Source: Chryseobacterium bernardetii (GTDB lineage Bacteria; Bacteroidota; Bacteroidia; Flavobacteriales; Weeksellaceae). From it: 64,000 bases of DNA. The notes beneath the pieces are model-generated. The model ran no database searches, was not told where the DNA came from, and was given only the letters and a program-made list of their open reading frames with translations. Location of the stretch: contig NZ_CP033932.1 of assembly GCF_003815975.1 (NCBI RefSeq), positions 5,003,501 to 5,067,500 of the forward strand, in the 5' to 3' direction. Shown here one piece after another: positions 11,201-18,469 of the stretch. The position numbers were made by a program, and so were the translations under genes. How positions within the stretch are numbered: the stretch's first letter is position 1; every line of letters starts with the position of its first letter.

Positions 11201-11859
11201 ATATTGGATAAAAGAGAAATATTACCACTTTGGGTATAATTATAAGAAATATAATTTCCTTTTTTGTCTCTCCATTTTACAATATTGTATTCTATTGGAG
11301 ATCTGGCTGTACTGTTTCCAGAAGAAACACCTCCATACCAAGCCTGGGAACCATCTTCAAAGGTTATTTCCCAGTATTCCGGACCTTGCCATGGTAATCC
11401 GGTAATTGAGCCTAAAGACTTAATTTTTGCGTTAGAATACTTTTCAGTAACGTATTCTGCTCCATTTTTCCCATATTCTCCTGTCTTTAAGATCAATCGT
11501 TGCCCATTAAAACTATAATAATCGGAGTAATCCAATTGAATTCCTTTCAGTTCACCGTCTTTATCAATGGTCCTTCCAGTTCTTGTGATTGTTGTAATTC
11601 CTGAGACACTCCAACCAAAACCAGCGATTCCATTTCCCGAGCTGCTTAAATATGTCATATCCAGGTTGGGAGCAGTATCTTTAATACCTGGTGGTAAAGC
11701 AATAGGAACTGTATATTGTAACTGTCCTGATGAAGTAACATCAATACTTCCTTTGGTATCATGAAAACTCTGTCCTAAAACTATCTGTGAAAACCCCAAT
11801 ATACAGGATAATATAATATTTGAAAATAAATTTATTTTCTTGTTATAAAATTTCTTCAT
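5209..11859 (-). CDS. Giant SpvB/FG-GAP/RHS-repeat protein with HExxH metalloprotease-like C-terminal tip
   Basis: 2216 residues from the ATG at 11857-11859; an in-frame ATG 14 codons upstream would overlap the preceding gene, so I prefer the later one. A signal peptide ends near residue 30 (IVLGQS). Then come an SpvB-like domain (about 30-330) and FG-GAP/VCBS-type calcium motifs such as GDYNGDGLVDF (about 340), DIDSDGMSE (500), DFDNDGKQD (573), GDLNGDKN (650) and DLDNDGKGE (713). YD/RHS repeats run from about 1050 to 1780. The RHS core, with GRLYDPLLRRFLNADE and YGYVLNNPLMFSDPSG, lies at about 1835-1885. A glycine-rich hydrophobic linker (1887-1996) follows, then a variable tip carrying H2114-E-T-A-H2118, a zincin motif. 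The RHS shell normally encapsulates the tip. No T9SS C-terminal domain is visible. Confidence 0.93.
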   Translation of the reverse strand: MKKFYNKKINLFSNIILSCILGFSQIVLGQSFHDTKGSIDVTSSGQLQYTVPIALPPGIKDTAPNLDMTYLSSSGNGIAGFGWSVSGITTITRTGRTIDKDGELKGIQLDYSDYYSFNGQRLILKTGEYGKNGAEYVTEKYSNAKIKSLGSITGLPWQGPEYWEITFEDGSQAWYGGVSSGNSTARSPIEYNIVKWRDKKGNYISYNYTQSGNISLLSNIQWGGNEELGKTHFNQVNFFYGLRNVKESSYIKGVSLIQDKRLSQVTVLSNNQLFKNYSIQYSTTQNIINNDPNNKINYDFVEKVIETNSAGEDANPVTFSTKPLATSTSESNFGDFNNIVTTGDYNGDGLVDFIVMQPAQNGRPDGYYIYFDAVNSSSPSFVYLGSSSTYWPSSSFTTFNIKSADNYVKTKQGLIISKTNNEYNPPSTGNVELKYYSIKSDASVLNTYNNPLVLEYSKTVPSTNYLYNSSLYPPETDPGYMGGLEVSHSLNLKEVDIDSDGMSELLMSIEDKKCKYVVIVPDPPKGRWQCKSLGYRYIVVDNDDIQNNTVHIIPGTTPKNILGKGGIMDFDNDGKQDVIFIDPTGTNTNATFYTKSYINGSVGSKTSGTPVNNLMQYELKKQNNNYTIELKKNHTVKGLADGIQFGDLNGDKNIEVLLPLHEYAVNDEYTPGWSIYLNTGVNLEESLQGLMLYKKDIVSRPDIISTTSIIDLDNDGKGEIVNSYTFFSNINTNLQVNWRLDSYSEPYYNPYDSEFKWRFNEKRLMSSERPKSVVSPLFGDFRVNNSSSKVLFLLKSTTASNERKLVSYQHYNLNSDKNVSSISQANLQYDIDYKELDPAINANIYAPVKKEPYPYVEMDRLSQTFAVSQIRMAGRKQDFRYRGYIANLHGKGVIGYRQTARSSWYADGFENTKIWSGVEIDPLNDGLPVKEWSIRTNNENQIFPADISENNTQLLSFKSTLYQTDKLFNGQVVTIVTASDKPKIVTAIIPKSNKKKDFLTGTVTESTITYGDYYLPVQSVANTNSGYGIVTSTYEYTHNPSGVGADYYIGRLKTKTDQTSAYGDTQSAKEEYAYENNVLKTLKTWNRDNTGFLLETYGYDGFGNITQKVISNSIDAQTQTETSLYEPKGRFVIKKIDNLGLETNITYNNRGQILTQTDPLGNSLTNTYDDWGKLLSTNTSLGGTTTYQYEKDFFSNKIVIQNDPDGDISKKYTNTLAQEYMVSTKSFNQGYFVLKANQYDVLGRKIKESEPFYEGQGVDFWNTITYDDSVFPAKVVATSFNGKQMETAVSGFTTTVKELNGYGRTTSKTVDALGNVVSSADKGGTITFAYNAAGEQIKAQYGENIVTTKYDSWGRKSEFNDPSNGLYKYEYDGFGQPKKTTSPKGTKEYTYNNLGQLITQKELSTIDGGQTTNKLITFTYDTKGRLTKKSGTIKGQAFSSNITYDPQGRVLSTSESSNGRSYIQKGITYDDKGRIVSYEKELHGGVTTKVAIENVYSAWNGELYQIKDKTTGKILWELKEADAKGHVMKAKLGSVDINNVYDTNGFLTQVNHSSEVSPDILQLSYSFDAIKNELKSRTTGGDFNIVESFDYDDNNRLVNWTNPVTGIKPSLNRNVYDVKGRIMENDQVGIMKFENSAKIYQLTGMNLNAAGTQNYNNDLIQSIVYNENNDPVQINGEKAHVSFGYGLESTRQSVYIEELRPSPIPGKPQLTWQSILNKFYNEDADFEVIVDLINLREKHIIYIGGNPYESNIIYVKDYNESNGSYKFLHKDYIGSILAISDEAGNKVEQRHFDAWGNFTHLKIGNAPVITDKALIAETSLLIDRGYTSHEHFMDVGIIHMNGRLYDPLLRRFLNADENIQDTYNTQNYNKYGYVLNNPLMFSDPSGEFAFAAFIPIILGALKGVIIGGLIYTAMAVVTGNASKAGFLKTVLTSFVTGGIGSGVGALNVFGNGFWGTVAQGAALGAAGGAVDAVVNQRNVLQGILKGAVIGGAVAAVSYTVNYFVKYGGMKPEAKFYDGQNNGNVDSSLEYSDKTLKDMRHEAGYDSTQMNRYRVGQDVAGSDYYSQSSDGFFEMSNGKAYAYTTRPNFFTMKSTIHYAKAAFASKELLFTTMAHETAHSYAMYGGNAFIKYLHDKKIFSSYTTAIGDLGHAAIYDLENYLSAVNKFPANPAIGMDKDIILNTINNNITGNNLKEFNMLKKFLLPVFNRKLGVKTYP

Positions 11860-11863
11860 AATA

Positions 11864-12322
11864 CTATCTTTTCGTGATATTTTTACTAAAAACTTTTCCA
11901 TCTTTTAAAGTAAAGCGTAACACATATACCCCAAAATCATAACCAGTCATATTAATCTTTAAATGTTTGTTTAGACCAGGTAAATTTTCTTGCTGGAACT
12001 TCCAATGAACGGTACTGTGTTGATAAAGCGAGACAGACTGGATTAGATTATCGGCCTCCTCAGTCCAGTCAATAGTAAGAATATCATTTACAGGAACAGG
12101 ATATAAACGAATCTGTTTCCAGAATGTTTTTTCATCCATCATTTGTGACAGGGTTAAAGATGTTGTTTTAGATCCTTCAGCAGCTTGTTTTGCGGCTGAA
12201 TCTGGTCCCCGATACCTTTGGTTACCTGATTCGTCATATTTAAAATAGACTTCTGTTTGTTGTGCATACAATGTTCCCAACGTACTGCATAAGAATAATA
12301 CACTCAAGTAATTCTTTCTCAT
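11864..12322 (-). CDS. Small secreted protein with T9SS type A-like C-terminal domain, partner of the RHS gene
   Basis: 152 residues. A signal peptide ends at LGTLYAQQ. A short stretch, KYDESGNQRYRG, resembles a single YD/RHS unit. The C-terminal 70 residues read like a T9SS type A sorting domain: LYPVPVNDILTIDW, then GYDFGVYVLRFTLKDGKVFSKNITK. The protein therefore has almost no passenger. The next gene starts 4 bases after its stop, so the two are one transcription unit. A plausible role is helping the RHS protein reach or stay at the surface, but this is inference from position and the domain. Confidence 0.8.
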   Translation of the reverse strand: MRKNYLSVLFLCSTLGTLYAQQTEVYFKYDESGNQRYRGPDSAAKQAAEGSKTTSLTLSQMMDEKTFWKQIRLYPVPVNDILTIDWTEEADNLIQSVSLYQHSTVHWKFQQENLPGLNKHLKINMTGYDFGVYVLRFTLKDGKVFSKNITKR

Positions 12323-12975
12323 GTTTTTGAAATTTGATTGTTAATGGTTATTGAACAGTGAATATACATATTTCAAACATATATCACAATAGTTAGAGTC
12401 TATTATTTACATATAAACATCTCATATACAACCATATTAAACACCATAAACACAGATACAGAGCTATAACAGAATAGTAACAATTATAAAAACCATATAT
12501 TCTCTGATTGAAAGATATTGATTTGCTTGAAAAGAAAAATGATGAGAAATTATTTCATAATCTGGATAATAATAAATGACTCAAAGTGTTTCTACAATAA
12601 TCCCGTTTAGAGTTTTTTTATTGACATATAGAAATAAAATAAACATTCAGTTTCAATAAAAACAAAAAACAGGTCTTCCTGAAAAAGCCTTCCTGAGGAT
12701 AAAATAACTTATAAAAACAGTTAATAAATTATAAAAAGCCCTTCTTTGACAAAAATCATCGGAGGGTTTTTAGCTTCATAAAATTTAATAAATATCCAAA
12801 AAGGAAAAGTTAAATTTTCTAAAAGCTATTATGATCCTATCAAATTTCCTTTTAAAAAGAAAATAATAAATAATGCATTTTTCCGGCATTATGGAACTTT
12901 TACTTTAATCCTTTCCCCAAAAAATTGTCATTTTCAGTTTATTAAACTATTTTTGGTGATTAAAATTTTTGCAAA
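12323..12975. other. Divergent intergenic region, about 650 bp
   Basis: Very AT-rich. It separates the minus-strand RHS operon from the plus-strand DinB gene, so it should contain both promoters. One good minus-strand -7 element is seen (12374-12381). An imperfect inverted repeat around 12736-12772 (AAAGCCC...GGGTTTTT) is weak and misplaced for a terminator. No coding region is credible. Confidence 0.6.
12374..12381 (-). promoter_or_regulatory. Candidate -7 element (TATGTTTG) of the RHS operon
   Basis: On the minus strand the bases read TATGTTTG, an exact match to the Bacteroidota -7 consensus TAnnTTTG. It is about 50 bases upstream of the first gene of the RHS operon, giving a leader of roughly 45 bases. 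No -33 TTTG lies at the expected spacing, which lowers confidence. Confidence 0.45.
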
Positions 12976-13446
12976 ATGAATTATCATTTTCAAGCACACA
13001 GACAAGTAAGAAGAAACCTTTTAGATATTCTCCAAAACACATCTCATGAGGACCTTCTGCTGATTCCTGATGGCTTCAACAACAATATTTACTGGAATAT
13101 TGCCCATACCGTTGCTACTCAGCAGCTTTTACATTATTATTTAAGCGGAAACCCTTTCCGTATTGATAAATATTGGGTTGAAACCTACAAAAAAGGGACA
13201 TTGCCGAACTTAAATGTCCAAAAATCCGAGGTAGAAGATCTGGAGTTCTTGCTTACAGAAACCTCTAAGATTTTAATGAAGGATTATGACAGCGATTTCT
13301 TTTCAGACTATACTCCCTATACTACAAGTTTCGGGATGGATCTGAAGAGCATTCAGGATGCCATTATCTTTAACAACATGCATGAAAGCCTACATTATGG
13401 GTATGTTATGGCGCAGAAAAGAGCAATTTTAGGAGAAAAGTACTAA
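12976..13446 (+). CDS. DinB-like (DinB_2) metal-binding protein
   Basis: 156 residues, a four-helix bundle by pattern. Conserved histidines of the DinB/YfiT fold are visible in NIAHTVATQQLLHYY (about residues 44-58) and in NNMHESLHYGYVMAQKRAI near the C-terminus. These would bind a divalent metal. The family includes thiol transferases and many proteins of unknown activity, so the substrate is not known. It is monocistronic by spacing, with 228 bases to the next start. Confidence 0.88.
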   Translation: MNYHFQAHRQVRRNLLDILQNTSHEDLLLIPDGFNNNIYWNIAHTVATQQLLHYYLSGNPFRIDKYWVETYKKGTLPNLNVQKSEVEDLEFLLTETSKILMKDYDSDFFSDYTPYTTSFGMDLKSIQDAIIFNNMHESLHYGYVMAQKRAILGEKY

Positions 13447-13674
13447 ATGTTCAAGGCTTAAACTTCACCGTTTAAGGTTATAGAGTTTATGACAGGAACT
13501 TTAAATCCGAAACTTTGATTGAAGTAACGGAAGCATTAAGTAAAAAGATTAATTCTTTTATAAAATATTTAAATACAACAGATTTAAAGGGAACAAAGTA
13601 CAAACCTTAAACTCAAAACATTGAACTTTAAACAATGAACTTTGAACCCTAACAATAAAATTTTAAACAAATCA

Positions 13675-14418
13675 ATGAAAGACGATTTTATTTTCGGGCT
13701 GCGTCCCGTGATTGAAGCAATTGAAGCGGGAAAAACGATTGACAAGATCTTTGTGCAGAATGCACTTCAGGGTCCTATTTATGCTGAACTGAAAGCGATT
13801 TTAGCGAAAAATAAAATCCGTCCCAATTATGTTCCGGTTGAAAAACTGAACCGTTTTACAAGAAAAAACCACCAGGGTGTGGTTGCTTTTATTTCGGATG
13901 TTCCGTTTCATAAAGTGGAGGATCTTGTTCCACAATTATTTGAGGAAGGTAAAACACCATTCCTTTTGATTCTGGACAGACTTACAGATGTAAGAAACTT
14001 TGGAGCCATCTGCAGAACCGCAGAATGTGTAGGAATAGATGCTGTTATCATTCCTGAAAAAGGAGCGGCCCCTATCAATTCTGATGCCATCAAAACTTCT
14101 GCAGGAGCTATTTATAATATTAAAATCTGTAAAGAAAACAACCTTGCTCATGCTGTAGACTTTCTTCAACAGAGCGGTATTACTGTATTTTCAGCATCTG
14201 AAAAAGCCCAGAAACTTATCTATGATGTAGATTTCACAGAACCATGTGCTATTGTTATGGGAAATGAAGAAACAGGTATCTCTAAAGAAGTATTGCATCA
14301 TTCTGATGAAAAAATAAAACTTCCTATTGAAGGAAAAACTCAATCTCTGAATGTTTCCGTAGCATGTGGGGCCATACTTTATGAAGCGGTGAGACAGAAG
14401 AGTCTGAAAATAAATTAA
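13675..14418 (+). CDS. rlmB: 23S rRNA (guanosine-2'-O-)-methyltransferase, RlmB/TrmH family
   Basis: 247 residues from the ATG at 13675, close to the 243 of E. coli RlmB. A TTG 11 codons upstream is in frame but lies in low-complexity intergenic DNA. The N-terminal substrate-binding domain begins FIFGLRPVIEAIEAGK. The SPOUT knot motifs are clear: LILDRLTDVRNFGAICRTAE (about 108-127), IVMGNEETGISKEVL (about 190) and LPIEGKTQSLNVSVACGAILYE near the C-terminus. It methylates a guanosine of 23S rRNA using SAM. A TrmH paralogue acting on tRNA is the alternative, but the N-terminal domain favours RlmB. Confidence 0.9.
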   Translation: MKDDFIFGLRPVIEAIEAGKTIDKIFVQNALQGPIYAELKAILAKNKIRPNYVPVEKLNRFTRKNHQGVVAFISDVPFHKVEDLVPQLFEEGKTPFLLILDRLTDVRNFGAICRTAECVGIDAVIIPEKGAAPINSDAIKTSAGAIYNIKICKENNLAHAVDFLQQSGITVFSASEKAQKLIYDVDFTEPCAIVMGNEETGISKEVLHHSDEKIKLPIEGKTQSLNVSVACGAILYEAVRQKSLKIN

Positions 14419-14450
14419 TTTCGATAACACAACACTTAAAAAATTAGAAA

Positions 14451-15500
14451 ATGAAAAACATAGCAGCAATAGCGCTATTATCATCTATAGCTCTTGTATC
14501 TTGTAAAAAAGAAACGGCAAAAATCACGAAAGTAGATCCTAAGACAGGAAAAACAGTGACAGTAGAAGTTCCTGCTGATTCTGTAGCAAAGGTGGCAGAA
14601 AATGCTGCTATCAGAGACTCTGCCGGAATCGTTACTCAGACTTTCAAACTTGAAAAAGGGAAAACATATCCTCTTACTACCTACCAGAGAGATGTAAAAA
14701 CAATGACGGATCCTCAGGGAAAGTCTATCACAGCAACTGCAGAATCTACGGATGAAATGAACTTCACGGTAAACGATATCAAAGGAAACGTTTATGAAAT
14801 GACGCTTAACCTTGTTTCTAAAAGAAGCTCCCAGTCTGCACAGGGCAAGACCGTTGTAGTAGACACTAAACAAGCTCTTCCGAAGGAAGATGACCTTAAA
14901 ATGATCTGGAATATCAACAAAGCACTTACCAGCAACAAACTTGATATGAAGATGGATAAAAAAGGGAATGTGATTTCCATTACAGGTTTTGATGCTGTTT
15001 ATGCTAAAGTTTCAACAACACTGGGAACATTAATTAAAGATGCCAATGAAAGAGCCAGCGTTGTGGCAAGCCTTAAAGAATCTTTTAATGAGAAAGTATT
15101 GAAAGATCAGTTCAATAAAAACCTTTCCATCATTCCTAAAAAAGGAGTGAAAGTAGGTGAAAAATGGACCACTTCTGAAAATGCAGATCCAAACGGAAGC
15201 ATCAAGGTAACTTCAAACTATGTTTTGAAAAGCCTAGGAAACGGAATTGCTGAAATCGCCGTAACCGGAGGTATTCCTAAGAAAACTGAAAAGAAATCTC
15301 AGGGACCCATTACCCACAGCATGAGCAGTGAACTTGCTCAGAACGGAACCATCAAATTTGATGAGAACACAGGATGGATCATCAACCAGAACATCAATGT
15401 TAAAACTACGCAGTTAGAAACTATTTCAGATGGAAAACAGTCTCAATCTATGAAAAGTGTTTCCAATTCTTCTGTAATGGTAAACCCTTCTGCAAAATAA
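14451..15500 (+). CDS. Lipoprotein of unknown function (DUF6263-like)
   Basis: 349 residues. The lipoprotein signal MKNIAAIALLSSIALVSC has its lipobox Cys at residue 18. The next 40 residues are Lys/Thr-rich and low in complexity. After that comes a beta-rich body with LEKGKTYPLTTYQRDVKTM, VKVGEKWTT and IKFDENTGWI. This pattern, a response to a KGKTY phrase followed by GEKW, is what I associate with the DUF6263 family of Bacteroidota lipoproteins; that assignment is from memory and is tentative. It starts 32 bases after rlmB and could be read from it. Confidence 0.8.
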   Translation: MKNIAAIALLSSIALVSCKKETAKITKVDPKTGKTVTVEVPADSVAKVAENAAIRDSAGIVTQTFKLEKGKTYPLTTYQRDVKTMTDPQGKSITATAESTDEMNFTVNDIKGNVYEMTLNLVSKRSSQSAQGKTVVVDTKQALPKEDDLKMIWNINKALTSNKLDMKMDKKGNVISITGFDAVYAKVSTTLGTLIKDANERASVVASLKESFNEKVLKDQFNKNLSIIPKKGVKVGEKWTTSENADPNGSIKVTSNYVLKSLGNGIAEIAVTGGIPKKTEKKSQGPITHSMSSELAQNGTIKFDENTGWIINQNINVKTTQLETISDGKQSQSMKSVSNSSVMVNPSAK

Positions 15501-15565
15501 TTAAAGCTTAAAAGGGTAAGGATCAAACATTGGCCCTTGCCCTTTCAACCTTAAATCAATTTATT

Positions 15566-15796
15566 ATGAAGTACATTCTTGAGTTAGTACTGTCCGCCAT
15601 TATTATTTTTTTTGTCTGGAATATTCTGAAAAGAATTTTCTTTAAGACATTTTACAGCTACAGGTTTAATAACCCACAGCAAAATAATTCAAGAGAAGAC
15701 ATTCAAAACTCGAATAAGAATAACAAACAAAACCTTAAATGGGATGCGGAAACCGTAGACTATGAAGAGGTAAAAGAGAGTAATGACAAAAGGTAA
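15566..15796 (+). CDS. Small membrane protein, DUF4834-like
   Basis: 76 residues from the ATG at 15566; an upstream in-frame start would add 12 residues of unlikely sequence. One transmembrane helix lies at about residues 5-25 (LVLSAIIIFFVWNILKRIFF). A charged, Asn/Gln-rich cytoplasmic tail follows and ends with KWDAETVDYEEVKE, the short conserved acidic motif of the DUF4834 group in flavobacteria. The function is unknown. It is followed within 31 bases by yfhO, a neighbour I recall as usual for this family. Confidence 0.8.
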   Translation: MKYILELVLSAIIIFFVWNILKRIFFKTFYSYRFNNPQQNNSREDIQNSNKNNKQNLKWDAETVDYEEVKESNDKR

Positions 15797-15827
15797 AAAA
15801 TCCAAGAAATAAAAGATAATAACCAGC

Positions 15828-18368
15828 ATGGCAAAAAATAAAAACTTAATTTATATTGCAGTTTCGTTAGTAGTATTTATAGTTTTAGCATTTTTATATT
15901 CCACTCCTGTATTTTCAGGGAAACAGCTTTTCCAGCATGATATTGTGCAGTACAGAGGAGGAGCAAAGGAACTTTTAGACTATAGAGCTAACACAGGAAA
16001 TGAAACATATTGGAGTGACTCCATGTTCGGGGGAATGCCGACTTACCAGATGGGCAGCCAGTTTAAAGGCGATATCATCAAAAAAATCGACAGCAACCTG
16101 AATTTCCTGCCTAGACCGGTGAATTATCTCTTCCTGCTTTTTGCAGGTTTTTTCCTTTTGGGAATGGTGGTGGTGAGAAACTGGAAATACGCCTTACTGG
16201 GGGCCACTTTCTTTGGCCTATCCACTTATTTCTACATTATTATTGCTGCGGGACACAATGGAAAAGTAAATACCATTGAATATTTTGCTCCGCTTTTAGC
16301 CGGAATTTTATTGGTTTACATCAGAAAACAATACATCTGGGGATTCATTGTTACTACCCTGTTTATGGGACTACAGATTGCAGCGAACCATCCGCAGATG
16401 ACCTATTACCTGTTTTTAGCTCTAGGATTTTTATTCCTTTCTGAGCTAATCCGGGCAATCCAGAAAAAAACACCGATGAAGCATTTCCTGATCTCTTCAG
16501 GAATTATCGCTGCTTCCTGTGTTATTGGGGTCGGAATGAACTCTCAAAGAATCATGGCCAATTCTGAATACGTAAAGGAAACCGTTCGTGGAAAGCAGAT
16601 CTTAACCAATGACAGCCATACTTCAGGAAAATCCGGAATGGATAAGGAAAGTATGCTGATGTGGAGCTACGGGCAACTGGAAACCTTAAACCTTTTCATT
16701 CCAAGGTTAATGGGAGGCGGAAGCCAGGAACCTGAAGCTAAGGAAATGATGAATAAAGTACAGGAGCTTGTTCAGGAAAATGTGGGTTCACAGGCTGAAA
16801 TGGACAGAATTTCAAAAGGTTTCAGTGGAATGACCTACTGGGGAGACCAACCGGGAACTTCAGGACCTGCTTACCAGGGAGCTATCGTATGTTTCCTTGC
16901 CTTGCTAGGATTCTTCTTTGCATCAAAAAAATACCGTTACTGGATCTTAGGGGCTTCCATTCTTACCATCTTATTAGCTTGGGGAAGCAACTTTATGCCA
17001 TTGTCGGATTTCTTTATTGATTACGTTCCGTTTTACAATAAATTCAGGGCGCCATCGTCTATCCTTGTGGTAGTAGAGCTATTATTCCCTCTTATCGCTA
17101 TTTTAGGATTATACAGATTCTTTACGGATGAAAAACTCACTGAGGAATACAAACAGAAAATTCTGTTATACGTAAGTGGCGGAACATTAGGATTCCTATT
17201 GATTCTTTTAATCTTCGGTAAATCATTACTTGGGTTTTCTACTGCTGGGGAAAAGACTTACTTCCCTCCTTTCCTACTGGATTATTTAGTGGATGAAAGA
17301 TATAAACTGTTCAAAGCAGATGCTGTAAAGGCATTTATCTATGTAGCCATTGCCGCCGCCGCCCTGTTCTTCAGCTTAAAGAAAAAGCTTAATCCTAATA
17401 TTGCTTTATTAGTGATTGGTTTAGTAAGTTTATTTGATCTCTGGACCGTTAACAAACGTTATTTAAATGATGAAAACTATGTAGACAAAATTTTTGCAGA
17501 GAATCCTTTCCAGACAGAAAGTTCAGATTTATTAGCTGAAAAAGTACAGGGAAATCCGAACCTAGAGTCTATTTTGTCTACTGTAAACGTTAATAAAGCC
17601 CTGGAAACAATTGCAGATAAGGACAAAGCACATTACAGAATTTACAATCAAACCCTGGGAGTTACCAGCGAAACCAATACCTCTTACTTTAAAGCATCTA
17701 TTGGTGGTTATCATGCTGTAAAGCTTAGAAGATATGATGATGTACTGAATGAGTATATCTCCAATACAGATACTGTAAAAACACCAAGAATATTAAACTT
17801 ACTGAATGCAAAATATATGGTTTTCGGAGGTCCGGATCAGCCACAGGTGGTTCCGAATCCTAAAGCAAATGGAAATGCGTGGTTCGTAAGTGATCTTAAA
17901 TTTGTAGATACTCCTAACGAAGAAATTAAATCTATTGGAGAAATTGACAGCAAAAAAACAGCTGTAATTGCTTCTTCAGATAAGGCTTATTTCAGCAATA
18001 AGCCCGTTCAGGCAGATTCTACAGCATTTATCAATTTAACTACCTATCAGCCGAACGAGCTGGAATTTAAATCTCAGTCGAAAACCCCACAATTGGCCGT
18101 TTTCTCTGAAGTATATTACCCTCACGGATGGAAAGTTTTTGTAGATGAAAAAGAAGTTCCTTATATTAAAGCAGATTATTTACTTCGTGCCGTACACGTT
18201 CCTGCCGGAAGTCACCATATCAGAATGGTATTTGAACCGGAAGTGATTGAAAAAGGAAAATGGATTTCTCTATTAAGCTTCGGATTATTTATTGCACTGG
18301 CAGCCTTTGGGATTTTCTGGATGAATAAGAATAAGAAAAAAGAAACTTTAGTTGAGCAGAAAGCCTAA
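15828..18368 (+). CDS. YfhO family polytopic membrane protein
   Basis: 846 residues with about a dozen transmembrane helices, starting at residues 5-26. The family block near residue 45, DIVQYRGGAKELLDY, then WSDSMFGGMPTYQ, is typical of YfhO in Bacteroidota. The large C-terminal part (about 590-790) is a soluble beta domain with YYPHGWKVFVDEKEVPYIKADYLLRAV, followed by a last helix. YfhO proteins belong to the GT-C-like fold and are linked to glycosylation of cell-surface polymers in Firmicutes. The substrate here is not known. A glycosyltransferase gene follows. Confidence 0.9.
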   Translation: MAKNKNLIYIAVSLVVFIVLAFLYSTPVFSGKQLFQHDIVQYRGGAKELLDYRANTGNETYWSDSMFGGMPTYQMGSQFKGDIIKKIDSNLNFLPRPVNYLFLLFAGFFLLGMVVVRNWKYALLGATFFGLSTYFYIIIAAGHNGKVNTIEYFAPLLAGILLVYIRKQYIWGFIVTTLFMGLQIAANHPQMTYYLFLALGFLFLSELIRAIQKKTPMKHFLISSGIIAASCVIGVGMNSQRIMANSEYVKETVRGKQILTNDSHTSGKSGMDKESMLMWSYGQLETLNLFIPRLMGGGSQEPEAKEMMNKVQELVQENVGSQAEMDRISKGFSGMTYWGDQPGTSGPAYQGAIVCFLALLGFFFASKKYRYWILGASILTILLAWGSNFMPLSDFFIDYVPFYNKFRAPSSILVVVELLFPLIAILGLYRFFTDEKLTEEYKQKILLYVSGGTLGFLLILLIFGKSLLGFSTAGEKTYFPPFLLDYLVDERYKLFKADAVKAFIYVAIAAAALFFSLKKKLNPNIALLVIGLVSLFDLWTVNKRYLNDENYVDKIFAENPFQTESSDLLAEKVQGNPNLESILSTVNVNKALETIADKDKAHYRIYNQTLGVTSETNTSYFKASIGGYHAVKLRRYDDVLNEYISNTDTVKTPRILNLLNAKYMVFGGPDQPQVVPNPKANGNAWFVSDLKFVDTPNEEIKSIGEIDSKKTAVIASSDKAYFSNKPVQADSTAFINLTTYQPNELEFKSQSKTPQLAVFSEVYYPHGWKVFVDEKEVPYIKADYLLRAVHVPAGSHHIRMVFEPEVIEKGKWISLLSFGLFIALAAFGIFWMNKNKKKETLVEQKA

Positions 18369-18469
18369 CTTAAACATTGTACTGTGTCCTTCTGAAGAGA
18401 TAGAATGAGGTTATTCACTATGCCTGGCTTCGTTCAGAATGAAAAATGAATAATAGACGATTCATAAAA

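Noticed and set aside
6460..11764. Several plus-strand frames of 60-112 codons opposite the RHS gene
   Set aside because: They are antisense shadows of the RHS coding sequence with no motif or start context.
12733..12772. Imperfect inverted repeat AAAAAGCCC...GAGGGTTTTT
   Set aside because: The loop is long and the stem interrupted, and it lies between divergent genes where no transcript should end.
13447..13674. Repetitive AACTTTAAAC/TTGAACTTT-like stretch before rlmB
   Set aside because: Short degenerate low-complexity repeats are common between Chryseobacterium genes; no regular unit or array is present.
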